From IMG/VR virus record IMGVR_UViG_3300025941_000039, positions 1 through 46,742 of that record: a stretch of 46,742 nt of DNA; one strand, 5' to 3'. The position numbers and the translations under genes are program-made. The notes beneath the pieces are model-generated. The model was not told the DNA's origin. It was given only the letters and a program-made list of their open reading frames with translations, and searched no databases. This DNA comes from a virus. Shown in pieces: positions 16,738-25,916 of this stretch (positions within the stretch are counted from its first letter, which is position 1; each line of letters starts with the position of its first letter).

Positions 16738-17492
16738 TTGAGCACCTCCATCCCGGTCGCGGTGACTTCGATGATCGCGTCCTGCACGTCGAGGATGGTC
16801 GGGAGCACGCGCAGCAACTGGATGGGCGCGTAGGTGCCGCACGTCGCCCAGACGTTGTAGAAGTTGACCGCCTTGTTGACCAGGCCGCGCTGCGCCATCA
16901 GCGCCGTCGCGCCGACGATGTGGTCGTGGACGGGATCGTCGGCATGGACGACGCGCGCCGACCCGGCGGCGTGCTTCGCCGCCTCCAGCCGCACATGGAA
17001 GTCCTGCCCCCACCGCAGCGTCAGCGGCGAGCGCAGCGCCCACCGCTCGAGGCTCAGGGCGTAGAACTCCGCCTCGACGTAGCTGGTGCCCCACGGGATC
17101 TGACTCGTATACCGCTGCTCAAAACCGGCGCGCCGCGCCGCGACGAGCGCCGCCCGGTTCAGCATCGGCACCGTCGTGCGCCCTTCGATGCAGTCGGTCG
17201 TCGTGAACATGTAGTCGGCGACGGCGGTCATCGCGTCGAGCGCCTCCGCGCCGCGCCCGTCCGGCAGGAACATCGAATGCACGTCATAGCGGCCCGCGCC
17301 GAGCCCGACGCAGAGGACGCCGCCGGACGCCGTCTCAAAGGTGAGGTTGCCGGGGTTCTCGACCAGCGGCACCATGTCGATGGGCTCGTCGCCGCCGCCG
17401 AGCCACGGGCGCACGTCGGGATGATTCGCAATCGCGGTGAGGCGACGACCGTCGAGCGTGCGCTGCACGCCGATCGCGGTGTCGAGGATCAT
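16728..17492 (-). CDS. GNAT-fold phage protein of the tail/internal block
   Basis: This is a 254-residue protein. An ANHPDVRPWLGG block, a YDVHSMFLPDGRG block and RAALVAARRAGFE resemble the acetyltransferase (GNAT) fold found in many podovirus-like tail modules. The substrate is unknown and enzyme activity is not assured. The ATG at 17492 overlaps the upstream stop as ATGA; the longer in-frame reading is rejected. It lies between the capsid staple-like and gp14-like genes. Confidence 0.7.
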   Translation of the reverse strand: MILDTAIGVQRTLDGRRLTAIANHPDVRPWLGGGDEPIDMVPLVENPGNLTFETASGGVLCVGLGAGRYDVHSMFLPDGRGAEALDAMTAVADYMFTTTDCIEGRTTVPMLNRAALVAARRAGFEQRYTSQIPWGTSYVEAEFYALSLERWALRSPLTLRWGQDFHVRLEAAKHAAGSARVVHADDPVHDHIVGATALMAQRGLVNKAVNFYNVWATCGTYAPIQLLRVLPTILDVQDAIIEVTATGMEVLKCR

Positions 17493-17833
17493 TCGTTCTC
17501 CTCCTCGCCGTAGAGCGCGTCCTCGACCTTCGCGAGTGTGGCCGCCGGCTCCAGACAGCACTCGGTGATCTGCAGCCCGACGTTCTGATGTTTGTCCGAG
17601 TCGGTGGACTGATGGCTGGACACGCTCGTGACTTCGACCAGCGCGACCAGCGTCAGCTTCGTGCCGACCTTCGGCAGCGTGGCGAGCTTTAGCTTGTCGA
17701 GCGTGTCGTCGTCCATGTTGATCTGCAGCCCGTAGGGATAGCGCGGCCGGTCGTCCTTCTCGACCAGCGACGGCTGCGGCGCGAGCTTGTCGCGGTCCTT
17801 CGCGCTGAGTTTCATGCTCACCAGGTCAGACAC
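17489..17833 (-). CDS. Capsid staple-like small protein
   Basis: This is a 114-residue protein with the segments YPYGLQINMDDDTLDKL, LPKVGTKLTL and a closing LQITE strand. They match a small phage family annotated as capsid staple protein or as a conserved tail-module protein. It starts with GTG two bases after the nozzle-protein stop and ends in an acidic tail overlapping the GNAT-like gene. The structural role is family knowledge; direct evidence here is sequence pattern and position. Confidence 0.65.
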   Translation of the reverse strand: MSDLVSMKLSAKDRDKLAPQPSLVEKDDRPRYPYGLQINMDDDTLDKLKLATLPKVGTKLTLVALVEVTSVSSHQSTDSDKHQNVGLQITECCLEPAATLAKVEDALYGEEENE

Positions 17834-17835
17834 GG

Positions 17836-20061
17836 TCAGCCTCCCACTTCGATATTCGGAATCACGCCGAGGATGGTCAGCGGCACCGGCTCTGTCTGGC
17901 GGATCACGATGCGCCCGTGGTCGTTGAAGCGCGACAAGATGTTCATCTCGACCGGGCCGGTATGCGCCGGGTCGTCCGCGACCGCGAACGTCGGCAGCTT
18001 GACCTGGGTGAGATGCGCGCGGTCGCTGCCCGCCCAGAAGTTGCGCGACGACGCCTCGACCAGCACCGTCACGCTCCCGACCCGTTTCTTCTTGTCGCGC
18101 ACCGCCGAGCCCTGCACGTCGAGGTCGAGCGTCTCGATCTCCGCGAAGCGGATCGGCAGTCCGGCATGGATGATCGACGCCGGAGCCGGCAGCGTGACGC
18201 TGCCGTCCACGACCGTGTAGGTCGGCGCGAGCGGCGAACTGGGATCACCGTTGAAGACGACGACGCCGTCTCCGACCAGCGCGACCACCTGGCCCTCCAG
18301 GTGATCCAGTCCGTCGATGGTCGCGACCGGCGTGCCTCGGTAGGTCAGGCCGGAGTCCACGAAGAACGCCTCGGTGAACGCATTGAACGGGTCCGGCCCG
18401 GCGCGGCGCTCGAGGCGTTCGATGTAGCGCACCTCCTCGCCGTCGATGGTGCGCCGCACGATCACGTAGCACGCATCCTCCAGCGGTTCCGGCACGACGC
18501 AGACGTGCTCGAAATGTCCATCCGCTCCGGTGTCGTGCCGGTGCCAGCCCCAGACCTCCTGCTCGCGCACGTAGGTCAGGCCGAGCAACATGCCGTCCGA
18601 GCGGATCGCCCAGACGATGGACTGCGGCGTCTGCTGGTAGTCGATCTCCGTCAGCGCGAAGCCGTCCATGAGATGCGCCGCGAAGATCGAGAGGTCGCGG
18701 CCGGCGAGCCCTTCGACCTGTTGGTCGAACTGCAGATCGCGCAGCACCGACCCGCGCGCCTGGACGTAGAGGATGGCGTTGCCGATGAGCACGGGCACCG
18801 TGTCGCTGCAGCCGACGTAGGTCTGCTGGTTCGCCGGCAGGTTACTCGGCGTCAGCGGCACCATCGGTTCGCCGACCGTCCACTCGCCCGCGTCGGTCAT
18901 GACGATAAAACTTTTCAGCGCGAGCAGATGGCGCACCGGATTGTGGTTGTTGCCGGCAATCCTGAACGTCAGCGCATCGTCGTCCTGCACGGGCGACGAG
19001 ATCCCGAAGTTGCTGGGGAACCCGGTGCGGCTCGCCCAGACCGAGTCGGGGTTCGCGTTGCTGTAGCCGAAGAAGCGGCGCTGCTGGTAGAAGGCGGCGA
19101 CATTCGGGTAGCCGTCCTCGGCGGCGAAGAGCACCTGATCGACCGGCGGCGTCAGCGCGAAGTCGGGGTCGATGCCGGGGTCGTTGAAGATCGTCGCGCC
19201 GCTCGAGGCGGTGCCGATGAAGCCATACGTGCCGTTGCCCCACGGATCCTTGTAGACGTAATACTCGACCGCGCCCACGACCGCCGTCCACGCGAGATGA
19301 TTCGGCGCTTGCGGCGTCGGGTCCGCCGTCGCGCCGTTCACGACCTGAGCACTCGGCGGCGTCTCCTCGTAGGTGTCCGCCATGCCGGCGGTGACGACGT
19401 AGCCGACCGCGCGCGTGCCCGCGCCGCCCGGCGTCAGCACCAGGCCGGCCGGCGCGAGCAGCGCCGTCGCGGTCACAATCGGCACGAGCACCCAGCGCGT
19501 CGGCGCGAGGTAGTGCAACTCGTAGGGCGGCTCGTCCTTGTGGGTCAGCGTGATCACGCGCCCGCTCTGCACCCAGTGCATGAGATGCGTGAACGGGGTC
19601 GGGATCTCGTAGGTCGCGCCGTCGAGCGTGGCCCAGGCGGCGACGTCCGGCGGCTCGACGCCGACGTGTGTCAGGGTCGCGTAGTAGAGCACGTCCGCGT
19701 GGACGACGAGGTCACCGACGACATAGTTGATGGCGACGTCCCACGCCTCGACGTCGTCCAGATCGACGGTGACCGGCGCGCCGAGTTGGTAGAAGCGGAG
19801 GTAGCCGAGCCCCTCTTCGATGAGCACGCTCTCGCCGGCGATCTCCGACACGTAGCGGTGGAGCGCGACCTCCGGGTCGTCGGTCTTGCACGCGGCGACG
19901 AAGCGGAACCCGGCGCGGTTCGCCGCGCCGCCGTGCCGCTGCACGATGAAGTTGCGGCAGACGCGCAGCCCGCTCTGATACTTCGCCGTGTCGGCCCGCG
20001 CCGAGAGCGCGGGCGCAAGCTCGCCGCCCGCGAACGCGCGCTGGATGATCGAGTCGCTCAT
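17836..20061 (-). CDS. Tail nozzle protein (T7 gp12-like)
   Basis: This 741-residue protein begins MSDSIIQRAFAGGELAPALS, then RADTAKYQSGLRVCRNFIV and QRHGGAANRAGFRFVA. This is the characteristic start of podovirus tail nozzle (tail tubular protein B) proteins. The remainder is beta-rich with repeated Gly/Asp/Pro turns, as expected for a propeller-like nozzle. Its ATG overlaps the stop of the adaptor-containing protein (ATGA), giving the usual adaptor-nozzle order. Confidence 0.87.
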   Translation of the reverse strand: MSDSIIQRAFAGGELAPALSARADTAKYQSGLRVCRNFIVQRHGGAANRAGFRFVAACKTDDPEVALHRYVSEIAGESVLIEEGLGYLRFYQLGAPVTVDLDDVEAWDVAINYVVGDLVVHADVLYYATLTHVGVEPPDVAAWATLDGATYEIPTPFTHLMHWVQSGRVITLTHKDEPPYELHYLAPTRWVLVPIVTATALLAPAGLVLTPGGAGTRAVGYVVTAGMADTYEETPPSAQVVNGATADPTPQAPNHLAWTAVVGAVEYYVYKDPWGNGTYGFIGTASSGATIFNDPGIDPDFALTPPVDQVLFAAEDGYPNVAAFYQQRRFFGYSNANPDSVWASRTGFPSNFGISSPVQDDDALTFRIAGNNHNPVRHLLALKSFIVMTDAGEWTVGEPMVPLTPSNLPANQQTYVGCSDTVPVLIGNAILYVQARGSVLRDLQFDQQVEGLAGRDLSIFAAHLMDGFALTEIDYQQTPQSIVWAIRSDGMLLGLTYVREQEVWGWHRHDTGADGHFEHVCVVPEPLEDACYVIVRRTIDGEEVRYIERLERRAGPDPFNAFTEAFFVDSGLTYRGTPVATIDGLDHLEGQVVALVGDGVVVFNGDPSSPLAPTYTVVDGSVTLPAPASIIHAGLPIRFAEIETLDLDVQGSAVRDKKKRVGSVTVLVEASSRNFWAGSDRAHLTQVKLPTFAVADDPAHTGPVEMNILSRFNDHGRIVIRQTEPVPLTILGVIPNIEVGG

Positions 20062-23000
20062 TCTCGCGCCCTGATCCAGTCGGGATCACCCGGCGTCGGT
20101 TCCTGCTGCGACTCGTTCGCGCTGACGGTGCGCGCGACACCGATGAGGCGCTCATACATCGCCCAGCAGAACTGCGCCTTCTTGTCGTCGCGCGCCAGGC
20201 CCGGTGCGAAGACATGCGCGAGGCGGTAGGTCAGCGCATTGCGGAAGAGCGCATCGCCCTCCAGCGCGGCGCAGACCGGCCGGCGCGTGTATTCCAGCCG
20301 GATGTCGAGCAGCGGCACGTCGGTGTAGAGCAGCGGCCCGCCGACCGCGTCCTCGCCGATCTTGAACGTCGCCGGCACCAACTCGTAGGCGCGCTTGCGT
20401 CCCGTCACCAGCCGGCGCGCGAACAGCAGATCCGCCGGCACGCGGTAGGCGTATTGCCAGTCGTCGTTGACCGGCACCGACGGCGTGCCCGCGACCCAGA
20501 CCGGCGTGGCATACTTCGTCGCGAACGGCCACGGGAAGGCGCGCAGGGTCGCGTCCACTTCATCGATGTAGTGGAGGCGCGCCAGATACGCCTCCGGCGT
20601 GTTCTCGGTCAGCAGCGCGGTGATCGCCGTCGTGATGCCGAGATGCGAGAGCGCCAGGTTGCAGAGCTTCTGCGTCTGCTCCAGGCACGTCCCGGTTGTC
20701 GGCAAGCCGGGCACGCCCGTGCCTGGCGGCTCGACGGGGGGTTCTACGGGTGGACCGCCGCCGGTCGGCGGAATGATCTCCGGCTCTGGCGCACCGGGCG
20801 GCGCTTCGGGCGGCACCGGCATAAAGATGCCAGGCGGTGACCAGCCGCCTTCGCCCGCGACCGAACTGCCGGGCACGACGAAGACTTCGTAGACGACACC
20901 GACCGCGTTGATCGTGATGCCGATCTTGATGGCGTCAATATCGCCGCCCGTGATCGCGTTGTCGGCGACGGTCGCATCGCTCGTGAGATTGTGCGACGAC
21001 GTCGTCGTGTGCGCCGGGTCGCGCTGAAAGGCCGCGCCGCCGCCGCTCTGCGGGACGACCAGACCGAACAGCGGACGCTTCCCACTCGCCGGCACGAGCG
21101 GCACCGTGCGCGAGGCGGAGCCATCGCCGACGTAGCTGAGAATCTGGACGACCGCGCCCGCGTGCCCGCTGAGATCATCGACGCGCCAGGCGGAGAGCGC
21201 CGTCTGGTTGACGCCCGACTCGTAGAGCGGCGGCGAGGCGAGCAGCGTGCCCTCGTGGACTTCCAAGGCGTTCGCCGTCGTCGCGCCGGAAAAGTTCGAC
21301 AGTGACGCGGTCGCGTGGCCGACGCCTTTGTAGAGCGGCGAACCGGCCGGGCCGCCCGCCATCTCCTTCCAGAGGAACGTGGCTTGCGGCGTAAAGTGCG
21401 GATGCGGCAACCGGGTCGTGTAGGCGGCAATCGCGGACGCGAGCGTCAGCCCGTGGTTGCACATGAAGCGCATTCCGGGGTCACCCAACGCGAAGTAGGC
21501 GTAGGTGACGCCGGGCGCGTTGCTCGACGCGCTGTCGCCGACGAGGCGGAAGACCGCCTCCATCTGCTGGGTGTTGCTGCTCGCCGGCTCGCCGATCGCA
21601 TCGTCGGGCGCGACCGGCGCGCGGTAGCGGCTGGGATCGACCGGCGTGCCCGCGCTCCACGTCGGCGTGTTGTCGGTGCCGGCGTTGATCAGGACGTCGT
21701 AGATCGAGCCGTCGGGATAGCAGATGATGTCGGTCGCGAAGCCGGAACAGTTCGTGCCGGTCGGCTTGTCGAGCACGCCCGCGCCGGTTGCTCTCAACTG
21801 CCAGGCCACGCGCCGGACAATTTCAAACGCGCCGCAATCGCCCGCGATACTGATGCCGCGCTCGATGAGGTCGGCCTTGATCGCGGCGACGATCTCCGGA
21901 TGCGGCCCCGGTTGCAGCGTCTCCAGCGTCGGCCCCGTGCCGGGCACGAAGTCGTCGTTGATGCACGCTTGCACCATCAACTCCGGCAGCGGCGCGGTCT
22001 GTCCACCTGGGTGCGCGGCGAGCAGCGTAGACCACCAGCGCACGCCCTGCCCGCCCGTGACGGGACGGATCCAGAGGAAGTGCATCGGCACGCTGAAGCG
22101 CAGTTCCTGCCCGGTGCCGTTGCCCACATAGGTGCCGGCGACGACGAGCACCGGCTGCATCGGCGCGACGGTGAGGGTCGCCCACGGCGTGCGCGGATAC
22201 GGCGCATTGTGGTGTCCGAGCAGCACCGGCATCGGCGGCGCGGTATGCGGCGGCGGCGTATCCTCTTCGCCGAAGACCCCCAGACACTCCGCTGCCGCTT
22301 GCAGCACGCGCACGTATTTTGCGGCGGCGAGCGGGCCTTTCGTAAAGACCAACTCCAGCGGGTTGAGGTCGGCCGGCACCGTCAGGCCGGTCGGGTGATA
22401 GAGGATGTAACGGTCTTCGTCGTTCGCGGGCGACAACTGGACGGTCGTGATCAACTCGTTGCCGGCCGCGCTGTTGTAGCCGACACCGGGGTCGTCCGCC
22501 TTGTGGACCGCGCGCACCGCGAGCGCCACGCAGCCGAGTCCATTCGGCAGCGCGTTGATGCTCGACGCGGCGTCGGTCGTCAGCGCGAGCTTGGCATTCG
22601 GGACCGCGCTGTTGAAGCGCGCCGTGCCGAGAATACTTTTCAGCGGCGACTGCAGCGCGAGTCGCCAATCGCCATCCCAGCCCGAACTCGTCGCCGCCAG
22701 GCCGGTCGGGAACACCGGCACGATGGCACTGCCGCGCTGAAAATCCATCGCGGAGGGCGGGCCGGGCGAGAGCGAGCAGACCCAGTCATCGACGTCGAGC
22801 GCGAGCTTGTGCGCGCCCGTGTGCCCGATGGTCGAAGACCCGTGGACGCGCTGAAACTGCGACATGCCCTTCGTCTGGTCGTCGTAGGTCAGCTTGACCT
22901 CGCCGTTGACGTAGAGCACCAGATTCGACCCATGCGACCACTCGTCCTCCAGCACGGGGTCGTAGTGCCCCGGTGCCGGCGTCGAGATAAAGTGCCAGTT

Positions 23001-23804
23001 CCCGAACGCCATCACGAGGTCGAGGCGATACCAGTGATCGACCTCCAGCGTCACGGTCGTCGCGACGAGCGTCGGCGGCGTCGGCACCGTCAGGCCGGCG
23101 AAGACGGCGAGTTGTCCCGTCGGCGTGATGCCGAGTTGCAGTCCTTCGCCGAGCGAGAAGCCTGGCCCCGTCGCTTGCGCCGCCCAGAAAATCACCGTTT
23201 CATCGGGCGCTTGCACGAGGCGGATATAGAACCGCTCCCACGAGCGCCCCTTCGCCGCAATCCCTGACTCGGTCGTGCTATGCGTGCGGACGGAGGTATG
23301 CGAGCGGATCGCGATGCCGAAGCCCTGCTCGTGCCGCGAGGCCATGCGCGACAGCGCATCCTGACCGAGACTGCCCTGCCCACCTTCACCGAACTGGGTC
23401 AACTCAAAACCATCGATCCAGCGGCGCTGCATGATCGGCAGCGCCGCGTCGTCGCCATCGACGCCGGCTTCATTCGGCGGTGCATAGACGAAGATGCCGC
23501 GCCAGTGAAACGTGACCTTATGGCCGAAGAGCCACGACCAGCCGAACCAGCCGCCCGACTTGCGGTCGAACGCGGCGACGTCGGTCGGGAACTCGGAGTC
23601 GAACCACTCGCTGGTGATACAGGGCGCGACGAATTTCTCCGTCTTCCCCAGCAGCGGCGCGTGGTATTCGGCGGCGGCGGCATCCGGTGCCCAGAGCAGC
23701 GCCGCGACCGCGCCGTTGTCCGGATGCGCGCCCTGCAGCGCCGTCACCTGGGCCTGGTCGGTCAGGTGGATCCGGAAGATCAGGTATTGATGTGATGTCG
23801 CCAT
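20058..23804 (-). CDS. Fibre/spike-like protein fused to T7 gp11-like tail adaptor
   Basis: This 1248-residue protein is one uninterrupted frame. Residues ~1-350 are beta-rich with a LamG/concanavalin-like jelly roll (WYRLDLVMAFGNWHF, LVLYVNGEVKLTYDD, IGHTGAHKLALDVDDW). Residues ~633-735 carry the CGAFEI domain shared with the 198-residue protein at 2439-3035. A further beta-rich module follows, then a Pro/Gly linker (~1000-1040). Residues ~1045-1248 look like a tail tubular A/adaptor protein (KLCNLALSHLGI, LRAFPWPFAT, RVPADLLFARR). Adaptors are usually separate ~200-residue proteins, so the fusion is unusual. No clear ribosome site precedes the ATG; the 5' region is strongly structured. Confidence 0.8.
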   Translation of the reverse strand: MATSHQYLIFRIHLTDQAQVTALQGAHPDNGAVAALLWAPDAAAAEYHAPLLGKTEKFVAPCITSEWFDSEFPTDVAAFDRKSGGWFGWSWLFGHKVTFHWRGIFVYAPPNEAGVDGDDAALPIMQRRWIDGFELTQFGEGGQGSLGQDALSRMASRHEQGFGIAIRSHTSVRTHSTTESGIAAKGRSWERFYIRLVQAPDETVIFWAAQATGPGFSLGEGLQLGITPTGQLAVFAGLTVPTPPTLVATTVTLEVDHWYRLDLVMAFGNWHFISTPAPGHYDPVLEDEWSHGSNLVLYVNGEVKLTYDDQTKGMSQFQRVHGSSTIGHTGAHKLALDVDDWVCSLSPGPPSAMDFQRGSAIVPVFPTGLAATSSGWDGDWRLALQSPLKSILGTARFNSAVPNAKLALTTDAASSINALPNGLGCVALAVRAVHKADDPGVGYNSAAGNELITTVQLSPANDEDRYILYHPTGLTVPADLNPLELVFTKGPLAAAKYVRVLQAAAECLGVFGEEDTPPPHTAPPMPVLLGHHNAPYPRTPWATLTVAPMQPVLVVAGTYVGNGTGQELRFSVPMHFLWIRPVTGGQGVRWWSTLLAAHPGGQTAPLPELMVQACINDDFVPGTGPTLETLQPGPHPEIVAAIKADLIERGISIAGDCGAFEIVRRVAWQLRATGAGVLDKPTGTNCSGFATDIICYPDGSIYDVLINAGTDNTPTWSAGTPVDPSRYRAPVAPDDAIGEPASSNTQQMEAVFRLVGDSASSNAPGVTYAYFALGDPGMRFMCNHGLTLASAIAAYTTRLPHPHFTPQATFLWKEMAGGPAGSPLYKGVGHATASLSNFSGATTANALEVHEGTLLASPPLYESGVNQTALSAWRVDDLSGHAGAVVQILSYVGDGSASRTVPLVPASGKRPLFGLVVPQSGGGAAFQRDPAHTTTSSHNLTSDATVADNAITGGDIDAIKIGITINAVGVVYEVFVVPGSSVAGEGGWSPPGIFMPVPPEAPPGAPEPEIIPPTGGGPPVEPPVEPPGTGVPGLPTTGTCLEQTQKLCNLALSHLGITTAITALLTENTPEAYLARLHYIDEVDATLRAFPWPFATKYATPVWVAGTPSVPVNDDWQYAYRVPADLLFARRLVTGRKRAYELVPATFKIGEDAVGGPLLYTDVPLLDIRLEYTRRPVCAALEGDALFRNALTYRLAHVFAPGLARDDKKAQFCWAMYERLIGVARTVSANESQQEPTPGDPDWIRARE

Positions 23805-23812
23805 AGCATTGT

Positions 23813-23903
23813 CCGGCTACAACTCACGGGGCGAGCGGGTGAGAATCTCCCAAAACCCAAACCACCCGCCCCGCGCTGTCGGCTCCCGGCTGGGTGTAGC
23901 CGG
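23813..23903. other. Nested inverted repeats between capsid and tail genes
   Basis: An outer perfect 9-bp stem (23813-23821 with 23895-23903) encloses an inner stem of 11 pairs with a 4-base bulge (23827-23841 with 23863-23873). It occupies most of the 111-base gap upstream of the 1248-residue gene. There is no T-run. It may be an attenuator, a processing site or a translational control element. Confidence 0.45.
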
Positions 23904-23915
23904 CGTCGAGCAGAA

Positions 23916-24344
23916 TCAGTCGTCGGTGCCGAGCACGGCGGCGTTGCCCGTCGGGGCCGCGCCGCTGTCGCCGACGTCCACGCCCTGCGAGGCGAGGCGT
24001 TCCCGCAGCACGCGGTCGTGTTCCGCTTGCAGCACGTCGCGGGCGCTCGACGCGCGCTCCGGCACGTCGTCGCCGACCTTCTCCATCCAGGTCGCGGAGA
24101 ACTGCTCCTCGGCGCTCAAGGTCTTCGGCACTTCCTTGGTGACGCGGTGCCGGATCGGCCCGCTGCCGATGAGCACCGGCTCGTCGGTCTTCTTGTCGCG
24201 CTCGACCTCGCTGAACGTGTCGGTGCGCGGGTAGAGCGTGAACACATCGCCGGGCCGCCGTCGCACGTCGCCGTAGAAACCGAGCTTCGTCGCGCGCACG
24301 CGGATGGTGCCCTGCTCTTTCTTCGGTGCAGTCTTCGCCGCCAT
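23916..24344 (-). CDS. Small head-region structural protein of unknown role
   Basis: This 142-residue protein starts at an ATG with AGGAGG nine bases upstream. It begins MAAKTAPKKEQ and has a beta block TKLGFYGDVRRRPGDVFTL, seen in small proteins between cement and tail genes of BPP-1-like phages. The C-terminal part is charged and helical (HDRVLRERLASQ). It could be a head completion or minor capsid protein; the exact role is not known. Confidence 0.65.
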   Translation of the reverse strand: MAAKTAPKKEQGTIRVRATKLGFYGDVRRRPGDVFTLYPRTDTFSEVERDKKTDEPVLIGSGPIRHRVTKEVPKTLSAEEQFSATWMEKVGDDVPERASSARDVLQAEHDRVLRERLASQGVDVGDSGAAPTGNAAVLGTDD

Positions 24345-24414
24345 AGAGTCCCTCCTCGGAAACAGAGGGCGCGCGATCACCGGCATCGCGCGCCCCATTC
24401 GCAGAGTGTCGTGA

Positions 24415-24843
24415 TCAGGCGGTGTAGCCCTTCGGGTAGTAACGGTGCATGACCGAGAACATGCTGAACATGGTCAGCCAGACGGTCATCGACACGGTGC
24501 CGCCCGCCGTCGTGACGCGCACGCCGAGATACCGCTGCGTCGGCGTGCCCTGCGGCAAGCCGAGGTAGAACAGCAAGCCGGCGAGCGCCTCGGCGAGCGG
24601 GATCGTGCGCGTGGCGTGGACGAGGATGCCGGCCGTGAGCGCGGCATCGGTCGCGGAGATGATCTCCACGATGGGCGCGGCGACGGTCGCCGCGACGTCG
24701 ATGGCGAAACCAAACCCCATCGGCTCGCCCGTGCCGATCTGCCGGCCGGGCGTGGTGAGTCCGAGATCGATCGAATTGGTCGAAACGCCCGCAGCGCCAA
24801 ACGCCTGCGTGTCGCTGACGACCAGAAGGTTGTCGAGAATCAT
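24415..24843 (-). CDS. Capsid cement protein, Bbp16-like
   Basis: This 142-residue protein begins MILDNLLVVSDTQAFG and has the pattern STNSIDLG, MGFGFAIDV and LPQGTPTQRYLGVR. This resembles the Bbp16 family, which cements the BPP-1 capsid. It lies immediately after the major capsid gene, as in BPP-1, and has a GGGAG ribosome site. Binding at capsid surface sites is family knowledge. Confidence 0.82.
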   Translation of the reverse strand: MILDNLLVVSDTQAFGAAGVSTNSIDLGLTTPGRQIGTGEPMGFGFAIDVAATVAAPIVEIISATDAALTAGILVHATRTIPLAEALAGLLFYLGLPQGTPTQRYLGVRVTTAGGTVSMTVWLTMFSMFSVMHRYYPKGYTA

Positions 24844-24905
24844 GAACGCTCTCCCTCTGAAAAACTGAACCAGGTGAAACCGTGAACGCGCCCGCGTGGG
24901 CGTGC

Positions 24906-25901
24906 TCAGGGAACGAGCGCCTCAGTGTTGATGATCGCGTCCACGGTGCGGATGGGCGTGTCGCCGAAGAACAGCACGCGCTTGCCGGCGACGTTTTCAA
25001 ACGTCAGCCCGCCGCCGTTGCCGACCGCCAGGCGTTCGATGCGCCGGAGGTTGCGCCGCACGGTGCGGTTCATATACCAGACGCGCCGACCGAGCTTGCC
25101 GGGCAGCATCTCTTCCGCCGTTTCCATCAGCGTGATCAGGTCCGGCGGAGTCGCGCCGTTCAGCAGCGAGACGTCGATGTTGCAGACCCTGACGACATAG
25201 CGCCAGTCCTTCACCATCAGCCCGCCCTTCCACTGCCACCGCTCCTGCATCGCGCGCATTCTGCTGCCGGGCAGACCCGCGATCATCTCGACGGTCACTT
25301 CGCCGTAGTCGTCGTGACGGAGGCCGGCGGTCGAGCCTTTCGGGAAGAGGCCCGCGACGGTTTCATCGGACCATGCGACCAACCAGATCGACGTGTTGTC
25401 GGTATCGACCGACCCGGCCTTGATCACGTTGCTGCCGTTGGTCGCGAGCGAGGACGAATAGCGCGGCGCGAAGCCGGTGAACTCTTCGGGGTCGAGTCCG
25501 CCGTTGCCGTAGATGATGGTCTGCATCATCTCCTGATTCATCGCTTCCACGAACGCGCGGCCCTCGGACAACCGCGCGGCCGCGGTGTTGCCGTTGAGGC
25601 GCAGCACCTCGGTGTCCACCTCCGACCACGCCTCCAGCATCGCGGCCTGGTCATCGATCTGCGCCGTCGTGCTCTTGCTGGGCACGACGCCCTGATTGAC
25701 GCGCCGCCACGACACCGTCGGGAGGCTCGTCCGCACCGTGGTCTGATTGCCCGTCGGGAGGTTGCCTTCCTTCCAGGCCATGTCCTCCAGCATTTCGTTC
25801 GTCTGCGCGAGAAGCTCCACGATCTTCGCGATGCGCCCCGTCGGGTCGGTGCGCTTCGCCTGATCGGCGAGCGTGAGATTGCCAGTGCCGAGTGCGGCCA
25901 T
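24906..25901 (-). CDS. Major capsid protein, BPP-1/Bbp17-like
   Basis: This 331-residue protein has a HK97-fold major capsid pattern of the BPP-1 type: MAALGTGNLTLADQAKR at the N-terminus, MEDMAWKEGN-like helix around residue 38, SWRRVNQGVVPSKSTTAQI, and a C-terminal VLFFGDTPIRTVDAI strand. Scaffold lies upstream and cement downstream, the expected order. No good ribosome site is seen before the ATG, odd for the most abundant virion protein. The 62-base gap to the cement gene carries a small CGCCC/GGGCG hairpin. Confidence 0.88.
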   Translation of the reverse strand: MAALGTGNLTLADQAKRTDPTGRIAKIVELLAQTNEMLEDMAWKEGNLPTGNQTTVRTSLPTVSWRRVNQGVVPSKSTTAQIDDQAAMLEAWSEVDTEVLRLNGNTAAARLSEGRAFVEAMNQEMMQTIIYGNGGLDPEEFTGFAPRYSSSLATNGSNVIKAGSVDTDNTSIWLVAWSDETVAGLFPKGSTAGLRHDDYGEVTVEMIAGLPGSRMRAMQERWQWKGGLMVKDWRYVVRVCNIDVSLLNGATPPDLITLMETAEEMLPGKLGRRVWYMNRTVRRNLRRIERLAVGNGGGLTFENVAGKRVLFFGDTPIRTVDAIINTEALVP

Positions 25902-25916
25902 GATGCAGTGCGCTTT

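Noticed and set aside
17917-20229. 770-codon plus-strand frame
   Set aside because: Antisense shadow of the nozzle gene, composition typical of shadows, no start signal.
20058-25901. Diversity-generating retroelement as in BPP-1
   Set aside because: The capsid genes are BPP-1-like, but I found no reverse transcriptase gene and no adenine-variable repeat pair.
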